A DNA stretch of 64,000 nucleotides from Methylophilus sp. 14 (GTDB lineage Bacteria > Pseudomonadota > Gammaproteobacteria > Burkholderiales > Methylophilaceae): positions 496,001 through 560,000 of the forward strand of contig NZ_JADKYS010000002.1 in assembly GCF_015354345.1 (NCBI RefSeq). Direction: 5' to 3'. A program made the translations under genes and the position numbers. A model generated the notes under the pieces. It was not told where the DNA came from, searched no databases, and saw only the letters and a program-made list of their open reading frames with translations. Below, piece after piece: positions 1-8,527 of this stretch (its first letter is position 1; the number at the start of each line of letters is the position of its first letter).

Positions 1-2
1 CT

Positions 3-242
3 GCGAGGTACATAAAAGCTAATATGCCTTTGGGCACAAAAGCGAGTGCACCAATACTATCCGATGAAGAGGCTTACGATGTTGCAGCGTATATTAATAG
101 TCATGCTAGGCCAGTAAAAGCTAACAAAGAGAATGACTATCCCGATCTTTCAAAAAAGCCCAAGGATTGCCCATATCCACCTTATGCAGACGCCATTCCG
201 CAATCTCAACATAAGTTCGGCCCTTTTAATTTCACCCGGTAG
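3..242 (+). CDS. C-terminal end of a TsdA/SoxA-like diheme cytochrome c (truncated by window edge)
   Basis: The frame is open from the left edge (codon starting at base 3) to TAG at 240-242, so only about 79 C-terminal residues are visible. They contain NMPLG, then LSDEEAYDVAAYINS, which is the closing helix of a class I cytochrome c domain with the axial-ligand Met in NMPLG. A tail with KKPKDCPYPPYAD and QHKFGPF follows. That tail is familiar from periplasmic diheme cytochromes related to thiosulfate dehydrogenase TsdA and SoxA. No heme motif is in view, so the subtype is inference. It ends 17 bases before a DsrE-family gene, a pairing that suggests a thiosulfate or thiol-sulfur function in the periplasm. 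Confidence 0.7.
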   Translation, partial: ARYIKANMPLGTKASAPILSDEEAYDVAAYINSHARPVKANKENDYPDLSKKPKDCPYPPYADAIPQSQHKFGPFNFTR

Positions 243-259
243 ATTATTCAAGGAGTCTC

Positions 260-721
260 ATGAAAAGAAGTTTACTTACGATGGTTTTTGCGTTGCTTTT
301 TGCTCAAACTTCAATCGCACTAGAGGACCCTTTCGAGCGGAATAGATTGTACGTTGGTGCGGAGGCGACGAAGGGGAGCTATAAAGCTATCTATCAGATA
401 GATTCCAACAATCCTGATGTAATTAAGAAGGCGATTCGCAATATCAAAAACTTGATTGAAGACCCAAGACTAAAAGGTAAGGTGGAAGTGGAGCTTGTTG
501 CATTTTCAGGAGGTACAGAATTGCTGTTGAAAACAAGTGAATATGAGGCGGCTTTAAGAGAACTCATCACTAAAGGTGTTGTCATCGTCCAATGCTTGAA
601 TACATTGAAAGAGAGAAAGTTAGAGAGGTCTCAATTCTTTGACTTTGTTGGTTTTGTACCCTCCGCAAATGGTGAGCTTGTGATTAGGGGCGGGGATGGA
701 TGGGTGATCATCAAGCCTTAG
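260..721 (+). CDS. DsrE/DsrF-like periplasmic protein
   Basis: The 153-residue protein begins with a Sec signal peptide (KR, then a hydrophobic stretch through about residue 20). The mature part has the DsrE-like alpha/beta pattern: YQIDSNNPDVIKKAI, a helix of the type RNIKNLIEDPRLKG, a strand VEVELVAFSGG, then LITKGVVIVQC. The Cys in VVIVQC lies where DsrE-family proteins carry their sulfur-handling cysteine. ATG is preceded by AAGGAG. It lies 17 bases after the cytochrome and is probably co-transcribed with it. DsrE proteins usually carry or sense sulfane sulfur; a periplasmic role beside a TsdA/SoxA-like cytochrome is inferred from context. Confidence 0.75.
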   Translation: MKRSLLTMVFALLFAQTSIALEDPFERNRLYVGAEATKGSYKAIYQIDSNNPDVIKKAIRNIKNLIEDPRLKGKVEVELVAFSGGTELLLKTSEYEAALRELITKGVVIVQCLNTLKERKLERSQFFDFVGFVPSANGELVIRGGDGWVIIKP

Positions 722-794
722 AAGTCTGAGGTGCCGTCAAAGTCAAGAGTTTGCCACAAAGGCTGGATGAAAATTTAATAGTTAGGTGAGGGAA

Positions 795-1289
795 ATGAGA
801 AAGATTATTACTATTTGCATGGCTGCGTTTATCTGTTTCTTATCGCATATTGCACTTTCTGAAGAGATATCCGGAGCATCCTATTTACTAGATAAAGGAA
901 CATCTAGTGTTATCTGGGATATTAATACGGCCAATCTCACTAAATTAAAAACTTATCTGGAAATTATTGAGGAAACATACTATCAATTGCAAGCTGAAGG
1001 TAAGAGTCCCGAGATGGTTTTAGCATTTAGGGGGGAAAGCGTAAGAGTGATATCGTCAAGAATGGAAAAGGCTTCTACTGATGCATTTCCAGAGCTCTTG
1101 GACATTTCAGCTCTCACAAAAAGACTATCCAATCTCAAAGGAGTTCGACTTGAAGCTTGTTTAATCGCAGCTCGTATTTATCAGGTAGATAAAAGCGAGT
1201 TATGGGCTAATTTTGTGCCAGTGACCAATACTTTCTTGTCTCTTATACAATTTCAATCAGCAGGTTTTGCGTTAATTCCTATATATTAA
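795..1289 (+). CDS. Secreted DsrE-like protein, divergent
   Basis: The 164-residue product has a signal peptide (MRKIITICMAAFICFLS...). The following pattern resembles its upstream neighbour: SSVIWDINTANLTKLKTYLEI, a helix, a strand EMVLAFRGESV, and a late LKGVRLEACLIAAR segment. I read it as a second, more diverged DsrE-like protein, possibly a tandem duplicate. I chose ATG 795 rather than GTG 786 because AGGGAA lies just upstream and the signal peptide then starts normally. It is 73 bases after the first DsrE-like gene. Function is not known to me; a thiol or sulfur-carrier role is only inferred. Confidence 0.55.
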   Translation: MRKIITICMAAFICFLSHIALSEEISGASYLLDKGTSSVIWDINTANLTKLKTYLEIIEETYYQLQAEGKSPEMVLAFRGESVRVISSRMEKASTDAFPELLDISALTKRLSNLKGVRLEACLIAARIYQVDKSELWANFVPVTNTFLSLIQFQSAGFALIPIY

Positions 1290-1400
1290 TATCGATTTTC
1301 TAATTATTGATTTAGCTCCAAGGGTAAATTAATAAATAATCAGGTTTACATAATAAGATTTGGCTTTCTAGATTCTGAGGCATGTTGAAGTTCACACGCT

Positions 1401-1850
1401 TTACGATATATTTTCTAACTGTGTAGCGCATTGGATTAGAAGCTTTGTAAAGCTTGATACATCTTCTTCACTCATCCCAGTGAGCATTTGCTCTTGAATT
1501 GCGTTAACTTTCGAGTCGCAAAGGTCTATCACTTTCTTTCCTGCATCCGTGAGTGACATATCAACCACTCTAAGATGGTTGATATTTTTTGATCTTGCAA
1601 TGTATTCCAGCTTTTCTAAGTCTTGAACAATCCGAATCATTGTTGGTGCGGTGACAAAGCTACGTCTGGCCAATTCTGCATTTGATAGGCCTGGTGATTT
1701 ACGTAGGTGAGCTAAAACTGCGTATTGAGAAGTTGTTAGACCATGAGTTGCTAAAGCTGCATCCATCTGCGCCCTAAATGCTTGCTGAACTCGTTTAATG
1801 AGAAAGCCTACTTGATTCAATCTGTCACTTTGAAAATTATCAATGGTCAT
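1401..1850 (-). CDS. MarR-family transcriptional regulator
   Basis: The 149-residue protein has the full MarR layout. An N-terminal dimerisation helix (LNQVGFLIKRVQQAFRAQMD) is followed by a winged helix with LTTSQYAVLAHLRKSPGLSN and ELARRSFVTAPTMIRIVQDLE, the wing, and C-terminal helices. Its start faces the VOC-family gene at 1953. The 102-base gap holds a strong inverted repeat (1877-1896), so it probably represses both itself and that gene. MarR proteins typically sense phenolics, peroxides or thiol reagents; the ligand here cannot be read. Confidence 0.85.
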   Translation of the reverse strand: MTIDNFQSDRLNQVGFLIKRVQQAFRAQMDAALATHGLTTSQYAVLAHLRKSPGLSNAELARRSFVTAPTMIRIVQDLEKLEYIARSKNINHLRVVDMSLTDAGKKVIDLCDSKVNAIQEQMLTGMSEEDVSSFTKLLIQCATQLENIS

Positions 1851-1876
1851 CTTTTGTCTTTGATTAATTGTAAATT

Positions 1877-1896
1877 ATGCTAATTGTTATTAGCAT
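1877..1896. promoter_or_regulatory. Likely MarR operator
   Basis: Perfect 8-base arms ATGCTAAT and ATTAGCAT are separated by TGTT in the gap between the divergent marR-like and VOC genes. A further GCTAAT follows directly. AT-rich palindromes in such gaps are typical MarR sites; binding is inferred. Confidence 0.6.
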
Positions 1897-1952
1897 GCTA
1901 ATATTGTTGGTCAGTTCAATTTATTCATTTGGTTAAATTATAAGGAATTTGT

Positions 1953-2321
1953 ATGCAACAACCGACAAATCTAGACTTTGTATCAATTCAGGTTGTAGAT
2001 ATGCAGAAATCAGAAGATTTCTACAGTAAAGCTCTTGGTTTTAAGAAGGGAATTTCTCCTAATCCCCATGCGATTGTTTTTGAAACGGGTGCGGGATCAA
2101 TATTTGCAATCCGTACACCGATGCCGGGATTTGAGCATGCCGAGGTTCGGGGTGCTGGTATAGCACTTTGGTTCAGGGTTTCTGATGCGGATGAGCTCTA
2201 CAATCGTTTAGTTGATGAGGATGTACCCATCATTAAGCCTATCGAGGATGGACCGTTCGGAAGAGTATTTATCTTAAGGGATCCGGATGGGTATGCCATC
2301 ACAATTCACAATGATCAATAA
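1953..2321 (+). CDS. VOC superfamily (glyoxalase/bleomycin-resistance type) protein
   Basis: The 122-residue single-domain protein has the paired beta-alpha-beta-beta-beta modules of the VOC fold: LDFVSIQVVDMQKSEDFYSKALGF in the first half and ALWFRVSDADELYNRLVDEDV...GRVFILRDPDGYAITI in the second. The closing RDPDGY motif is diagnostic. AAGGAA precedes the ATG. It is transcribed divergently from the MarR regulator, which probably controls it. Members detoxify or isomerise small electrophiles or sequester drugs. A link to formaldehyde or thiol adducts in this neighbourhood is only a guess. Confidence 0.8.
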   Translation: MQQPTNLDFVSIQVVDMQKSEDFYSKALGFKKGISPNPHAIVFETGAGSIFAIRTPMPGFEHAEVRGAGIALWFRVSDADELYNRLVDEDVPIIKPIEDGPFGRVFILRDPDGYAITIHNDQ

Positions 2322-2427
2322 AGGCAAAAGTGAATAATTGGAACTTCAGAGTTAGTAAGTATTTGAAAAAGCCAAAGTTTATGGAAAGGATCCAAAATTA
2401 GTGGTCATTCAATTGAGTAACTAAAAT

Positions 2428-2958
2428 TTATTCCTTTTTTGACAGCGCAAGATCTACAACCTCCCGAATCTTTTCAGGAATTATACGACCTGCGTGACGG
2501 AATAAAACATTTCCTTCAGGGGCAAGAATGACAGTGAATGGAAGCACGTTTGATTCATTTCCTAATGAGTTACTAATATCAATCGCTTCAAATTCAGCTG
2601 CCACGTTTCTATACGATACCTTGGTTGTTTCAAGGAACTCCTTAACGTTGTTCATTTCATCGGAGGCGATTCCCAGAATCACTACGTTGTTATCTTTATA
2701 CGAGTCACTGATATTTGATAGGTCGGGCATTTCATCACGACAGGGGCCACAGTAGGTTGCCCAGAAGTTTATTACTGCAATCTTTCCCTTCAATTCACTC
2801 AAACGAAATTGCCTATCTTGGCTGTCAACAAAGGTCAGGTCGTATATGGTCTTTGCCGATTTATCAGTTATCGGATTCTGTGACATTTTTAAATAGACCA
2901 GGCTTGCGATGAAAGATACAAGTAGGATCATGATCGCAGTGCGTATTGTTTTACTCAT
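2428..2958 (-). CDS. TlpA/ResA-type membrane-anchored thioredoxin
   Basis: The 176-residue protein has an N-terminal signal anchor (TIRTAIMILLVSFIASLVYL) and a thioredoxin-like domain with the active site FWATYCGPCRDEMP (CGPC). The cis-Pro region reads NVLPFTVILAPEG. It therefore acts as a periplasmic thiol-disulfide oxidoreductase. It is last in the minus-strand unit SulP transporter - persulfide dioxygenase - TlpA, with 9 bases separating it from the dioxygenase gene. That suggests a role in reducing disulfide or persulfide species, or in cytochrome c maturation for the sulfur pathway; the choice is open. Confidence 0.85.
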   Translation of the reverse strand: MSKTIRTAIMILLVSFIASLVYLKMSQNPITDKSAKTIYDLTFVDSQDRQFRLSELKGKIAVINFWATYCGPCRDEMPDLSNISDSYKDNNVVILGIASDEMNNVKEFLETTKVSYRNVAAEFEAIDISNSLGNESNVLPFTVILAPEGNVLFRHAGRIIPEKIREVVDLALSKKE

Positions 2959-2967
2959 GAGGTTTTC

Positions 2968-3831
2968 CTAGATGCCGTTAATCGGTATTTTCAAGTAACT
3001 AACGCCATTTTCCTCGGCCCCAGGCATTTTTCCTGCTCGAATGTTCAGTTGGATTGAAGGCAGGATTAATGTCGGAAAGGCTAAAGTTTTATCGCGATCT
3101 GTCCGCATTTTTACAAACTCTTCCTCGGTAATTGAGTCCTTAACATGAATGTTTTTATTCCGTTGCTCTGCTACCGTAGTTACATATTGAGGTGGTCTTG
3201 AATCAGGTGGGTAGTCGTGACACATGAAGAGTTGTGTATCAGGGGGTAATGAGAATATCCGTTTAATTGATTTAAATAAGATATGAGCATCGCCTCCCGG
3301 GAAGTCACAGCGGGCAGTTCCTACATCCGGCATGAATAACGTGTCTCCAACAAATACCATCTTACCTTCTACGATATAAGCCATATCGGCTGGAGTATGG
3401 CCTGGTACATTGATTGCCTGTACATTTAGGTTTCCAATGTTGAACTCTTCACCATCTGCAAACAAATGGTCGAAGGCAGAGCCATCAGATGCTTCGAGTT
3501 TGTCGTAATTAAAAACAACATTAAATACAGTTTGGACTTTCAATATATGTTCACCAATCCCGATTCTGCCCCCTAGTTTCTTTTGAAGATAAGGGGCTGC
3601 AGTCACGTGATCTGCATGTGCATGAGTTTCTAAAATCCATTCGAGACGCAAATCATTATTAAGAATGTAATCAATAACTTGATCTGCCATCTTTGTTGAT
3701 GTTCTACCTGATTTCGCGTCGTAGTCCAGAACTGCATCAACAATTGCACAAGCTTTAGTGGCTTGGTCACTAATGACGTGTGTAATGGTGTACGTAATTT
3801 CATCAAAAAAAGATGTCACTTTAGGACTCAT
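2968..3831 (-). CDS. Persulfide dioxygenase (ETHE1/Blh-type MBL-fold)
   Basis: The 287-residue metallo-beta-lactamase-fold protein carries the motif TxHxHxDH as H70-A-H72-A-D74-H75. H145 (in PGHTPADMAY), D163 (in VGDTLF) and H205 (in MCHDY) complete the metal sphere. The GDTLF...GTARCDFPGGD segment is typical of ETHE1/Blh persulfide dioxygenases, which oxidise glutathione persulfide to sulfite plus GSH using one Fe(II). Length fits bacterial Blh-like enzymes. It lies between a SulP transporter and a TlpA protein. The sulfide:quinone oxidoreductase gene, whose product would supply the persulfide, is across the divergent promoter region. Exact substrate is inferred. Confidence 0.85.
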   Translation of the reverse strand: MSPKVTSFFDEITYTITHVISDQATKACAIVDAVLDYDAKSGRTSTKMADQVIDYILNNDLRLEWILETHAHADHVTAAPYLQKKLGGRIGIGEHILKVQTVFNVVFNYDKLEASDGSAFDHLFADGEEFNIGNLNVQAINVPGHTPADMAYIVEGKMVFVGDTLFMPDVGTARCDFPGGDAHILFKSIKRIFSLPPDTQLFMCHDYPPDSRPPQYVTTVAEQRNKNIHVKDSITEEEFVKMRTDRDKTLAFPTLILPSIQLNIRAGKMPGAEENGVSYLKIPINGI

Positions 3832-3843
3832 GAAGGTTTCTCC

Positions 3844-5601
3844 TTAAATAATTGTTCTCTTGTCTGCTAAGCATTCAAAGGCCTCATATGCATGCAGGTA
3901 GGTGCTACCAGTTAAATTTGAAATCAGATCACTGTTTTTTAAGCGATCCATGACAGGTCCTTTAATTTCTGCAAGGTGCAGTTTCTTCCTCATTCCCTTA
4001 ATTTGGGTGTTTAGCGTGCAGAGGACTTCAAGTGCTGTAGAGTCAATGCTATTGATTGCTGCCCCCAATAGAACAACGTTTTTAACCTCTGGGCGCTGTT
4101 GGAGGATGGTGTGTACCGTCTCTTCAACAGCTTGGATGTTCCCAAAAAAAAGATTCTCATCAATGCGGATGAATACTATATTGGGTGCTGTCTGGACATG
4201 GTAACGTTCAATATTACGGAAATGCTCAGTTCCCTCTACGCGACCAACAATTGCGATATGAGGGTTGCTGGCGTTCCATAGATAAGTCAGGATCGAAATT
4301 GATACACCGACAAGGATGCCTGGCTCCACCCCGATGATGATAACTGTCAGCGTTGTGCCAAGTAATGAGAGAGCGTCAGCTCTAGAGTATTTCCATGTAT
4401 GGCTGACTGTATTGAAGTCCACCATCCCTAAGACTGCCACTATGATGGTGGCAGATAAGACTGCATGCGGAAGAAAGTAAAAATAGCCTGTAAAACCAAA
4501 TAGCACTAACGTCATTAAAATAGCGGATAAGACACTTGCGAAAGGAGTGTTGGCACCAGCAGCATAATTCACTACTGATCGTGCAAATCCACCAACTACT
4601 ACATAACCGCCCGAGAATGCGCTTGCCACATTGGCCGCGCCAAGTCCGTAAAGCTCCTTATTCGGCTTGATTTTCTGTTGCTTCTTCAGCGCTAGTGATT
4701 GAGCAACAGAGACGCTTTCAATAAATCCGACAATGAAAATCAAAAGAGCTGGCATGAGTAGAGATTTACTTTGCGCAAAGGTTGGGAAGGTATAACTTAA
4801 ATTAGGTACTCCCTCAGGGATGCTACCTACAATTTTGACTCCCAGTTTGCTAGCAAAGTCATGCTGAGCCACCAGCATTGTGGAGACGATAACTACAACC
4901 ATGGGAGCCAGTTTGGTCAGCAACCCTGCTTGTTCTTTGGGGATGCCGAACTTACTGAGTAAGTGAGCAAGTCCAGTTCTTGCATAAAAAAGAAATGCAA
5001 TAGATGCGAGGCCAATGTATAAGGTCGGATAATTAATGTGTTGTCTGGAGGTGTAGATATTTGTAAGAGTGTCTACAACGCTTCCATTGGGAATGCTCAC
5101 CCCCAGAATGCCTTTCAACTGACCTACCGCAATTAAGATCGCAGAACCGGTAATGAATCCATTAATGACCGGGTGGCTTAGGAGGTGCGATAGGAATCCA
5201 AGTCTGAAAATGCCACAGAGTAAATAAATCACCCCTGTAAACATTGCCAATTGCATTGCTAGAAATGTGTATTCTGCAGAACCCGAGGTAGCTAATGGTG
5301 CAAGTGCAGTAGCTGTCATTAGGGAAGCGACTGCTACTGGACCGACCGCTAATGTCATACTTGTGCCAAAAACGGCATAAGCTAGTAAGGGCAAAATGCT
5401 TGCGTAAAGTCCAATTTGCGGAGGTAGTCCAGCAAGAAGTGCATATGCCAGACTCTGTGGAATGAGCATTATTGTGACAATAAGGCCAGCTGACATATCA
5501 CCTTGCAGATATGCTCTCTTGTAAGACTGGAGCCATTCCGGAGCCAGTTTTCTATACAAACTAGTTTGAATATTTTCTTTTGAAACCATACTAAATACCA
5601 A
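3844..5601 (-). CDS. SulP-family anion transporter with STAS domain
   Basis: The 585-residue protein has the SulP membrane domain. MIPQSLAYALLAGLPPQIGLYASILP is near the start, and the signature GGYVVVGGFARSVVNYAAGANTPFAS lies about mid-protein, with about 12-14 hydrophobic segments. A C-terminal STAS domain follows, with INSIDSTALEVL. SulP proteins move sulfate, bicarbonate or related anions. Upstream of the persulfide dioxygenase (12 bases away), its likely job is exporting sulfate or sulfite, or importing bicarbonate. The start could be at 5601 or, four codons in, at 5589. Confidence 0.85.
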   Translation of the reverse strand: MVFSMVSKENIQTSLYRKLAPEWLQSYKRAYLQGDMSAGLIVTIMLIPQSLAYALLAGLPPQIGLYASILPLLAYAVFGTSMTLAVGPVAVASLMTATALAPLATSGSAEYTFLAMQLAMFTGVIYLLCGIFRLGFLSHLLSHPVINGFITGSAILIAVGQLKGILGVSIPNGSVVDTLTNIYTSRQHINYPTLYIGLASIAFLFYARTGLAHLLSKFGIPKEQAGLLTKLAPMVVVIVSTMLVAQHDFASKLGVKIVGSIPEGVPNLSYTFPTFAQSKSLLMPALLIFIVGFIESVSVAQSLALKKQQKIKPNKELYGLGAANVASAFSGGYVVVGGFARSVVNYAAGANTPFASVLSAILMTLVLFGFTGYFYFLPHAVLSATIIVAVLGMVDFNTVSHTWKYSRADALSLLGTTLTVIIIGVEPGILVGVSISILTYLWNASNPHIAIVGRVEGTEHFRNIERYHVQTAPNIVFIRIDENLFFGNIQAVEETVHTILQQRPEVKNVVLLGAAINSIDSTALEVLCTLNTQIKGMRKKLHLAEIKGPVMDRLKNSDLISNLTGSTYLHAYEAFECLADKRTII

Positions 5602-5813
5602 AAAAACATTAAATTTTCATTGATTGAAAAATTATTATAGGCAGTTGAATATTGAGTACATGGCATTTTTCAAGAAAATTGATCATTTATTTTTTGTTTT
5701 AAGTTGCTTGTGTCATGTATGGCGCAAACTCTATTTTTTCTCTAAATAATGCGACATATCTTGCAATCAATCAGCGTGCTAAATCTTCCTTAGACCTTAT
5801 GTAGGTTAATTAC

Positions 5814-5827
5814 TTGATATAAATCAA
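5814..5827. promoter_or_regulatory. FNR/ANR-type box upstream of sqr
   Basis: TTGAT-ATAA-ATCAA is an exact match to the FNR/ANR consensus TTGAT-N4-ATCAA. It ends 14 bases before the sigma-54 -24/-12 element at 5842 and lies in the divergent gap between the SulP operon and sqr. It could put either operon under oxygen control, or be a Crp/FNR-relative site. Confidence 0.55.
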
Positions 5828-5841
5828 ATGTTTGATGGTGA

Positions 5842-5857
5842 TGGCAAAAGTCTTGCT
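5842..5857 (+). promoter_or_regulatory. Sigma-54 promoter of sqr
   Basis: TGGCAA-AAGTC-TTGCT matches TGGCAC-N5-TTGCW with one mismatch and exact GG/GC spacing. The -12 end is 50 bases before the sqr ATG. The same kind of element occurs before mtoX, fadL and osmC in this locus. Confidence 0.7.
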
Positions 5858-5907
5858 TTCAGCTTACGACCAAGTATCAATATCAAACCAAAAACGGAGA
5901 AATTGGC

Positions 5908-7164
5908 ATGGCGAATTTAGGCCAGAATGTAGTCACAAACCAGAAGTTTGACGTCGTTGTAGTCGGGGGAGGTTCAGCAGGTATTAGTGTTACCGCAAGT
6001 TTATTAAAGAGAGATTCGAGTTTAAGAGTCGCCATTATCGAACCGAGTAATTTTCATTACTACCAGCCAGCTTGGACATTGGTTGGTGGCGGTGAATATC
6101 CCATTGAAAAGACCAGAAGGCCAATGGGGGATGTGATCCCATCTCAGGCGACTTGGATTAAGGAGAAGGTGGAGGAGTTATTACCTGAACAAAATGGGGT
6201 AAAACTCTCTAATAATGTAATCGTTTATTATTCACAATTAATTGTTTGTCCAGGTTTGCGATTAGCTTGGGAGAAGATTGAGGGATTGCAAGAAACCTTG
6301 GGGCGCAATGGGGTCACCTCTAACTATCAGTTTGAGCTTGCTCCATATACTCAGCATATGATCGAGAAAACTAGCAGTGGTACTGCAATTTTTACTCAGC
6401 CACCTATGCCAATCAAATGTGCTGGGGCACCACAGAAGGCTATGTACTTGTCATGTGATTATTGGCTTCGCCATAAGAGACTTAATTCTATTAAGGTTGA
6501 ATTTCATAACGCCGGTGCTGTATTGTTTGGCGTGTCTGAGTTCGTAGCACCTTTGATGGAGTACGTTAAAAAATACAATGCCAAATTAAACTTCAACTCA
6601 ACTCTGGTGAAGGTAGATGGGTTTAACAAGAGAGCATGGTTTGATGTGAAGGATGCTGAGGGCAAGGTTAATCGAATCGAACGTAACTTCAGCATGATTC
6701 ATGTCGTGCCTCCACAGGTCCCTCATGATTTTGTAAAAAACAGTCCATTAGCTGACCAAGCCGGCTGGTGTCTCGTAGACAACAAAACCTTGCAGTCTCC
6801 AAAATACCCGAACGTATTTTCCTTGGGAGATATTGCTTCCACGCCAAATGCTAAAACTGCTGCAGCCATACGCAAGCAGGTAGTTGTTGTTGCGAAGAAT
6901 CTATTGTCATTGCGTAAGAAGCAGCCTTTGGAATCCAGCTATGATGGATATGGCTCTTGCCCACTAACTGTACAGAAAGGAAAAATCATCCTGGCTGAGT
7001 TCGGTTATGGTGGCAAATTGCTTCCTACATTCCCGCTGAAAGCAACAGTAGCAAGAAGATCAGCCTGGTTCTTGAAGGCTACTTTCCTGCCCAGATTCTA
7101 CTGGTCAGGGATGCTAAAGGGATGTGAGTGGATGACTAAGTGCTCGCCTGACAAACCAGATTAA
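5908..7164 (+). CDS. sqr: Sulfide:quinone oxidoreductase (FAD, SQR family)
   Basis: The 418-residue flavoprotein has an N-terminal Rossmann motif VVVVGGGSAG (about residues 16-25). The two conserved cysteines for sulfide oxidation are C171 in PIKCAGAPQK and C351 in GSCPLT. A second FAD site reads NVFSLGDIAS. The PPMPIKCAGAPQK block and a C-terminal amphipathic stretch rich in F and W match the type II (mitochondrial-like) SQR. It oxidises H2S at the membrane, passing electrons to quinone and sulfur to glutathione or another thiol. Here it probably removes the H2S made by methanethiol oxidase. ATG follows AACGGAGAAATTGGC. A sigma-54 promoter and an FNR-like box lie upstream; the MFS gene follows after 71 bases. 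Confidence 0.9.
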   Translation: MANLGQNVVTNQKFDVVVVGGGSAGISVTASLLKRDSSLRVAIIEPSNFHYYQPAWTLVGGGEYPIEKTRRPMGDVIPSQATWIKEKVEELLPEQNGVKLSNNVIVYYSQLIVCPGLRLAWEKIEGLQETLGRNGVTSNYQFELAPYTQHMIEKTSSGTAIFTQPPMPIKCAGAPQKAMYLSCDYWLRHKRLNSIKVEFHNAGAVLFGVSEFVAPLMEYVKKYNAKLNFNSTLVKVDGFNKRAWFDVKDAEGKVNRIERNFSMIHVVPPQVPHDFVKNSPLADQAGWCLVDNKTLQSPKYPNVFSLGDIASTPNAKTAAAIRKQVVVVAKNLLSLRKKQPLESSYDGYGSCPLTVQKGKIILAEFGYGGKLLPTFPLKATVARRSAWFLKATFLPRFYWSGMLKGCEWMTKCSPDKPD

Positions 7165-7235
7165 ATAGATATTCTTAATCATAGAGTTTTTTTATGGGGG
7201 TAGTTGTGTTCTTTAGTCGAGTGTTTAACTAACTA

Positions 7236-8501
7236 ATGCAAACTGCTCCCCTAAAGCTCGGCCTAAGGGAAAACTTTGGTCAATTCTCCCTTCTAGTGCT
7301 GGTTAACGCGTTTGTCGGGGCAATGGTTGGGCAGGAGCGAAGTATCTTGCCGATTATTGCAGAGCATGACTTCTCATTAACAGCACATTCTGCAATCCTA
7401 TCGTTCATCGCTGTCTTTGGTATTAGTAAGGCATGTACTAATCTCATCGCAGGATTTTCTGCCGATCTATTGGGTAGGAAAGTAGTCTTGGTGGCAGGTT
7501 GGATTATCGTACTACCCGTACCTTTTCTCCTGATGTTCGCGCCCAGTTGGGGTTGGATACTGGGCGCAAATGTTTTGCTTGGCATCAGTCAGGGGCTTAC
7601 CTGGTCTACAACCGTAATTATGAAGATTGACCTCGTTGGGGTGAAGCAACGTGGCTTAGGGATGGGGTTAAATGAGTTTGCTGGTTATTTTGCTGTCTCT
7701 GGAAGTGCTTTTATAAGCGGTTATGTTGCATCGATCTATGGCTTGCGGCCAGCTCCATTTATTTTAGGTGCTGGCTATGCAGTGATTGGCCTGCTTCTCT
7801 CTATTTTCACAATACGGGAGACCCGACAATATGCAGCTTATGAGTCTACCCTGGCTCAATACCAAAAAACTGCCCAGAAGACATCGCTCAAAGATATTTT
7901 TTCAAGGACTTCAATTGGAGATAGAAATTTATCTAGCATTAGCCAAGCTGGTTTAGTCAATAATCTCAATGATGGCATGGCTTGGGGATTATTCCCTTTA
8001 ATTTACGCTAGTGCTGGTATTGGGCTGCCAAAGATTGGTGTGTTGGTTGCAATATATCCTGCTCTTTGGGGCGTTTTTCAGTTGATTACAGGCTACCTCT
8101 CTGATCATCTCGGACGAAAGTTTTTTATAGTCTGGGGGATGTGGATTCAAGCCATTGCTCTTGCAATAACAGTATCAAGTGCCGATTTTCTCGGATTTGC
8201 CTTTGGTGCTTCGCTTCTTGGGATAGGTACCGCAATGGTCTATCCTGTACTTTTAGCAGCAATCGGGGATGTGGCTCATCCTGCATTGCGCTCATCTACT
8301 GTTGGTGTTTATAGGTTTTGGCGAGATATAGGTTATGCAGTTGGTGCTGTGTTGGCTGGCGTGATGGCAGATATCATAGGATTATATTGGGCTGTGTGGA
8401 TTGTTGCGGGTATCACCTGTTTGTCTGGGCTGATTGCCTTGGTAAGAATGGGCGAAACCTTGGCAAGTTCTGATACAGGGAAAAATAAGCCCATCCACTG
8501 A
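7236..8501 (+). CDS. Major facilitator superfamily transporter
   Basis: The 421-residue protein has about 12 hydrophobic segments in two halves. The MFS loop signatures are ADLLGRKVVL after the second helix and SDHLGRKFFI in the second half. GMGLNEFAGYFAVSG is a further family-like segment. It follows sqr by 71 bases on the same strand and is probably co-expressed, so it may export an oxidised sulfur product or import an organosulfur substrate. The substrate cannot be read from the sequence. Its stop codon lies inside a terminator-like hairpin. Confidence 0.8.
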   Translation: MQTAPLKLGLRENFGQFSLLVLVNAFVGAMVGQERSILPIIAEHDFSLTAHSAILSFIAVFGISKACTNLIAGFSADLLGRKVVLVAGWIIVLPVPFLLMFAPSWGWILGANVLLGISQGLTWSTTVIMKIDLVGVKQRGLGMGLNEFAGYFAVSGSAFISGYVASIYGLRPAPFILGAGYAVIGLLLSIFTIRETRQYAAYESTLAQYQKTAQKTSLKDIFSRTSIGDRNLSSISQAGLVNNLNDGMAWGLFPLIYASAGIGLPKIGVLVAIYPALWGVFQLITGYLSDHLGRKFFIVWGMWIQAIALAITVSSADFLGFAFGASLLGIGTAMVYPVLLAAIGDVAHPALRSSTVGVYRFWRDIGYAVGAVLAGVMADIIGLYWAVWIVAGITCLSGLIALVRMGETLASSDTGKNKPIH

Positions 8502-8512
8502 TGGGATGGGCT
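8488..8512. terminator. Hairpin between convergent MFS and PCuAC genes
   Basis: AGCCCATCC and GGATGGGCT form a 9-base-pair stem around a 7-base loop. ATTTAATT follows on the + strand and TTATTTTT on the - strand. It overlaps the MFS stop codon and probably terminates both operons. Confidence 0.65.
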
Positions 8513-8527
8513 ATTTAATTGGATAGC

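Noticed and set aside
5602-5813. A sigma-54 promoter for the SulP - persulfide dioxygenase - TlpA operon
   Set aside because: The nearest minus-strand GCAA...GTGC pair near 5762 has the wrong spacing.
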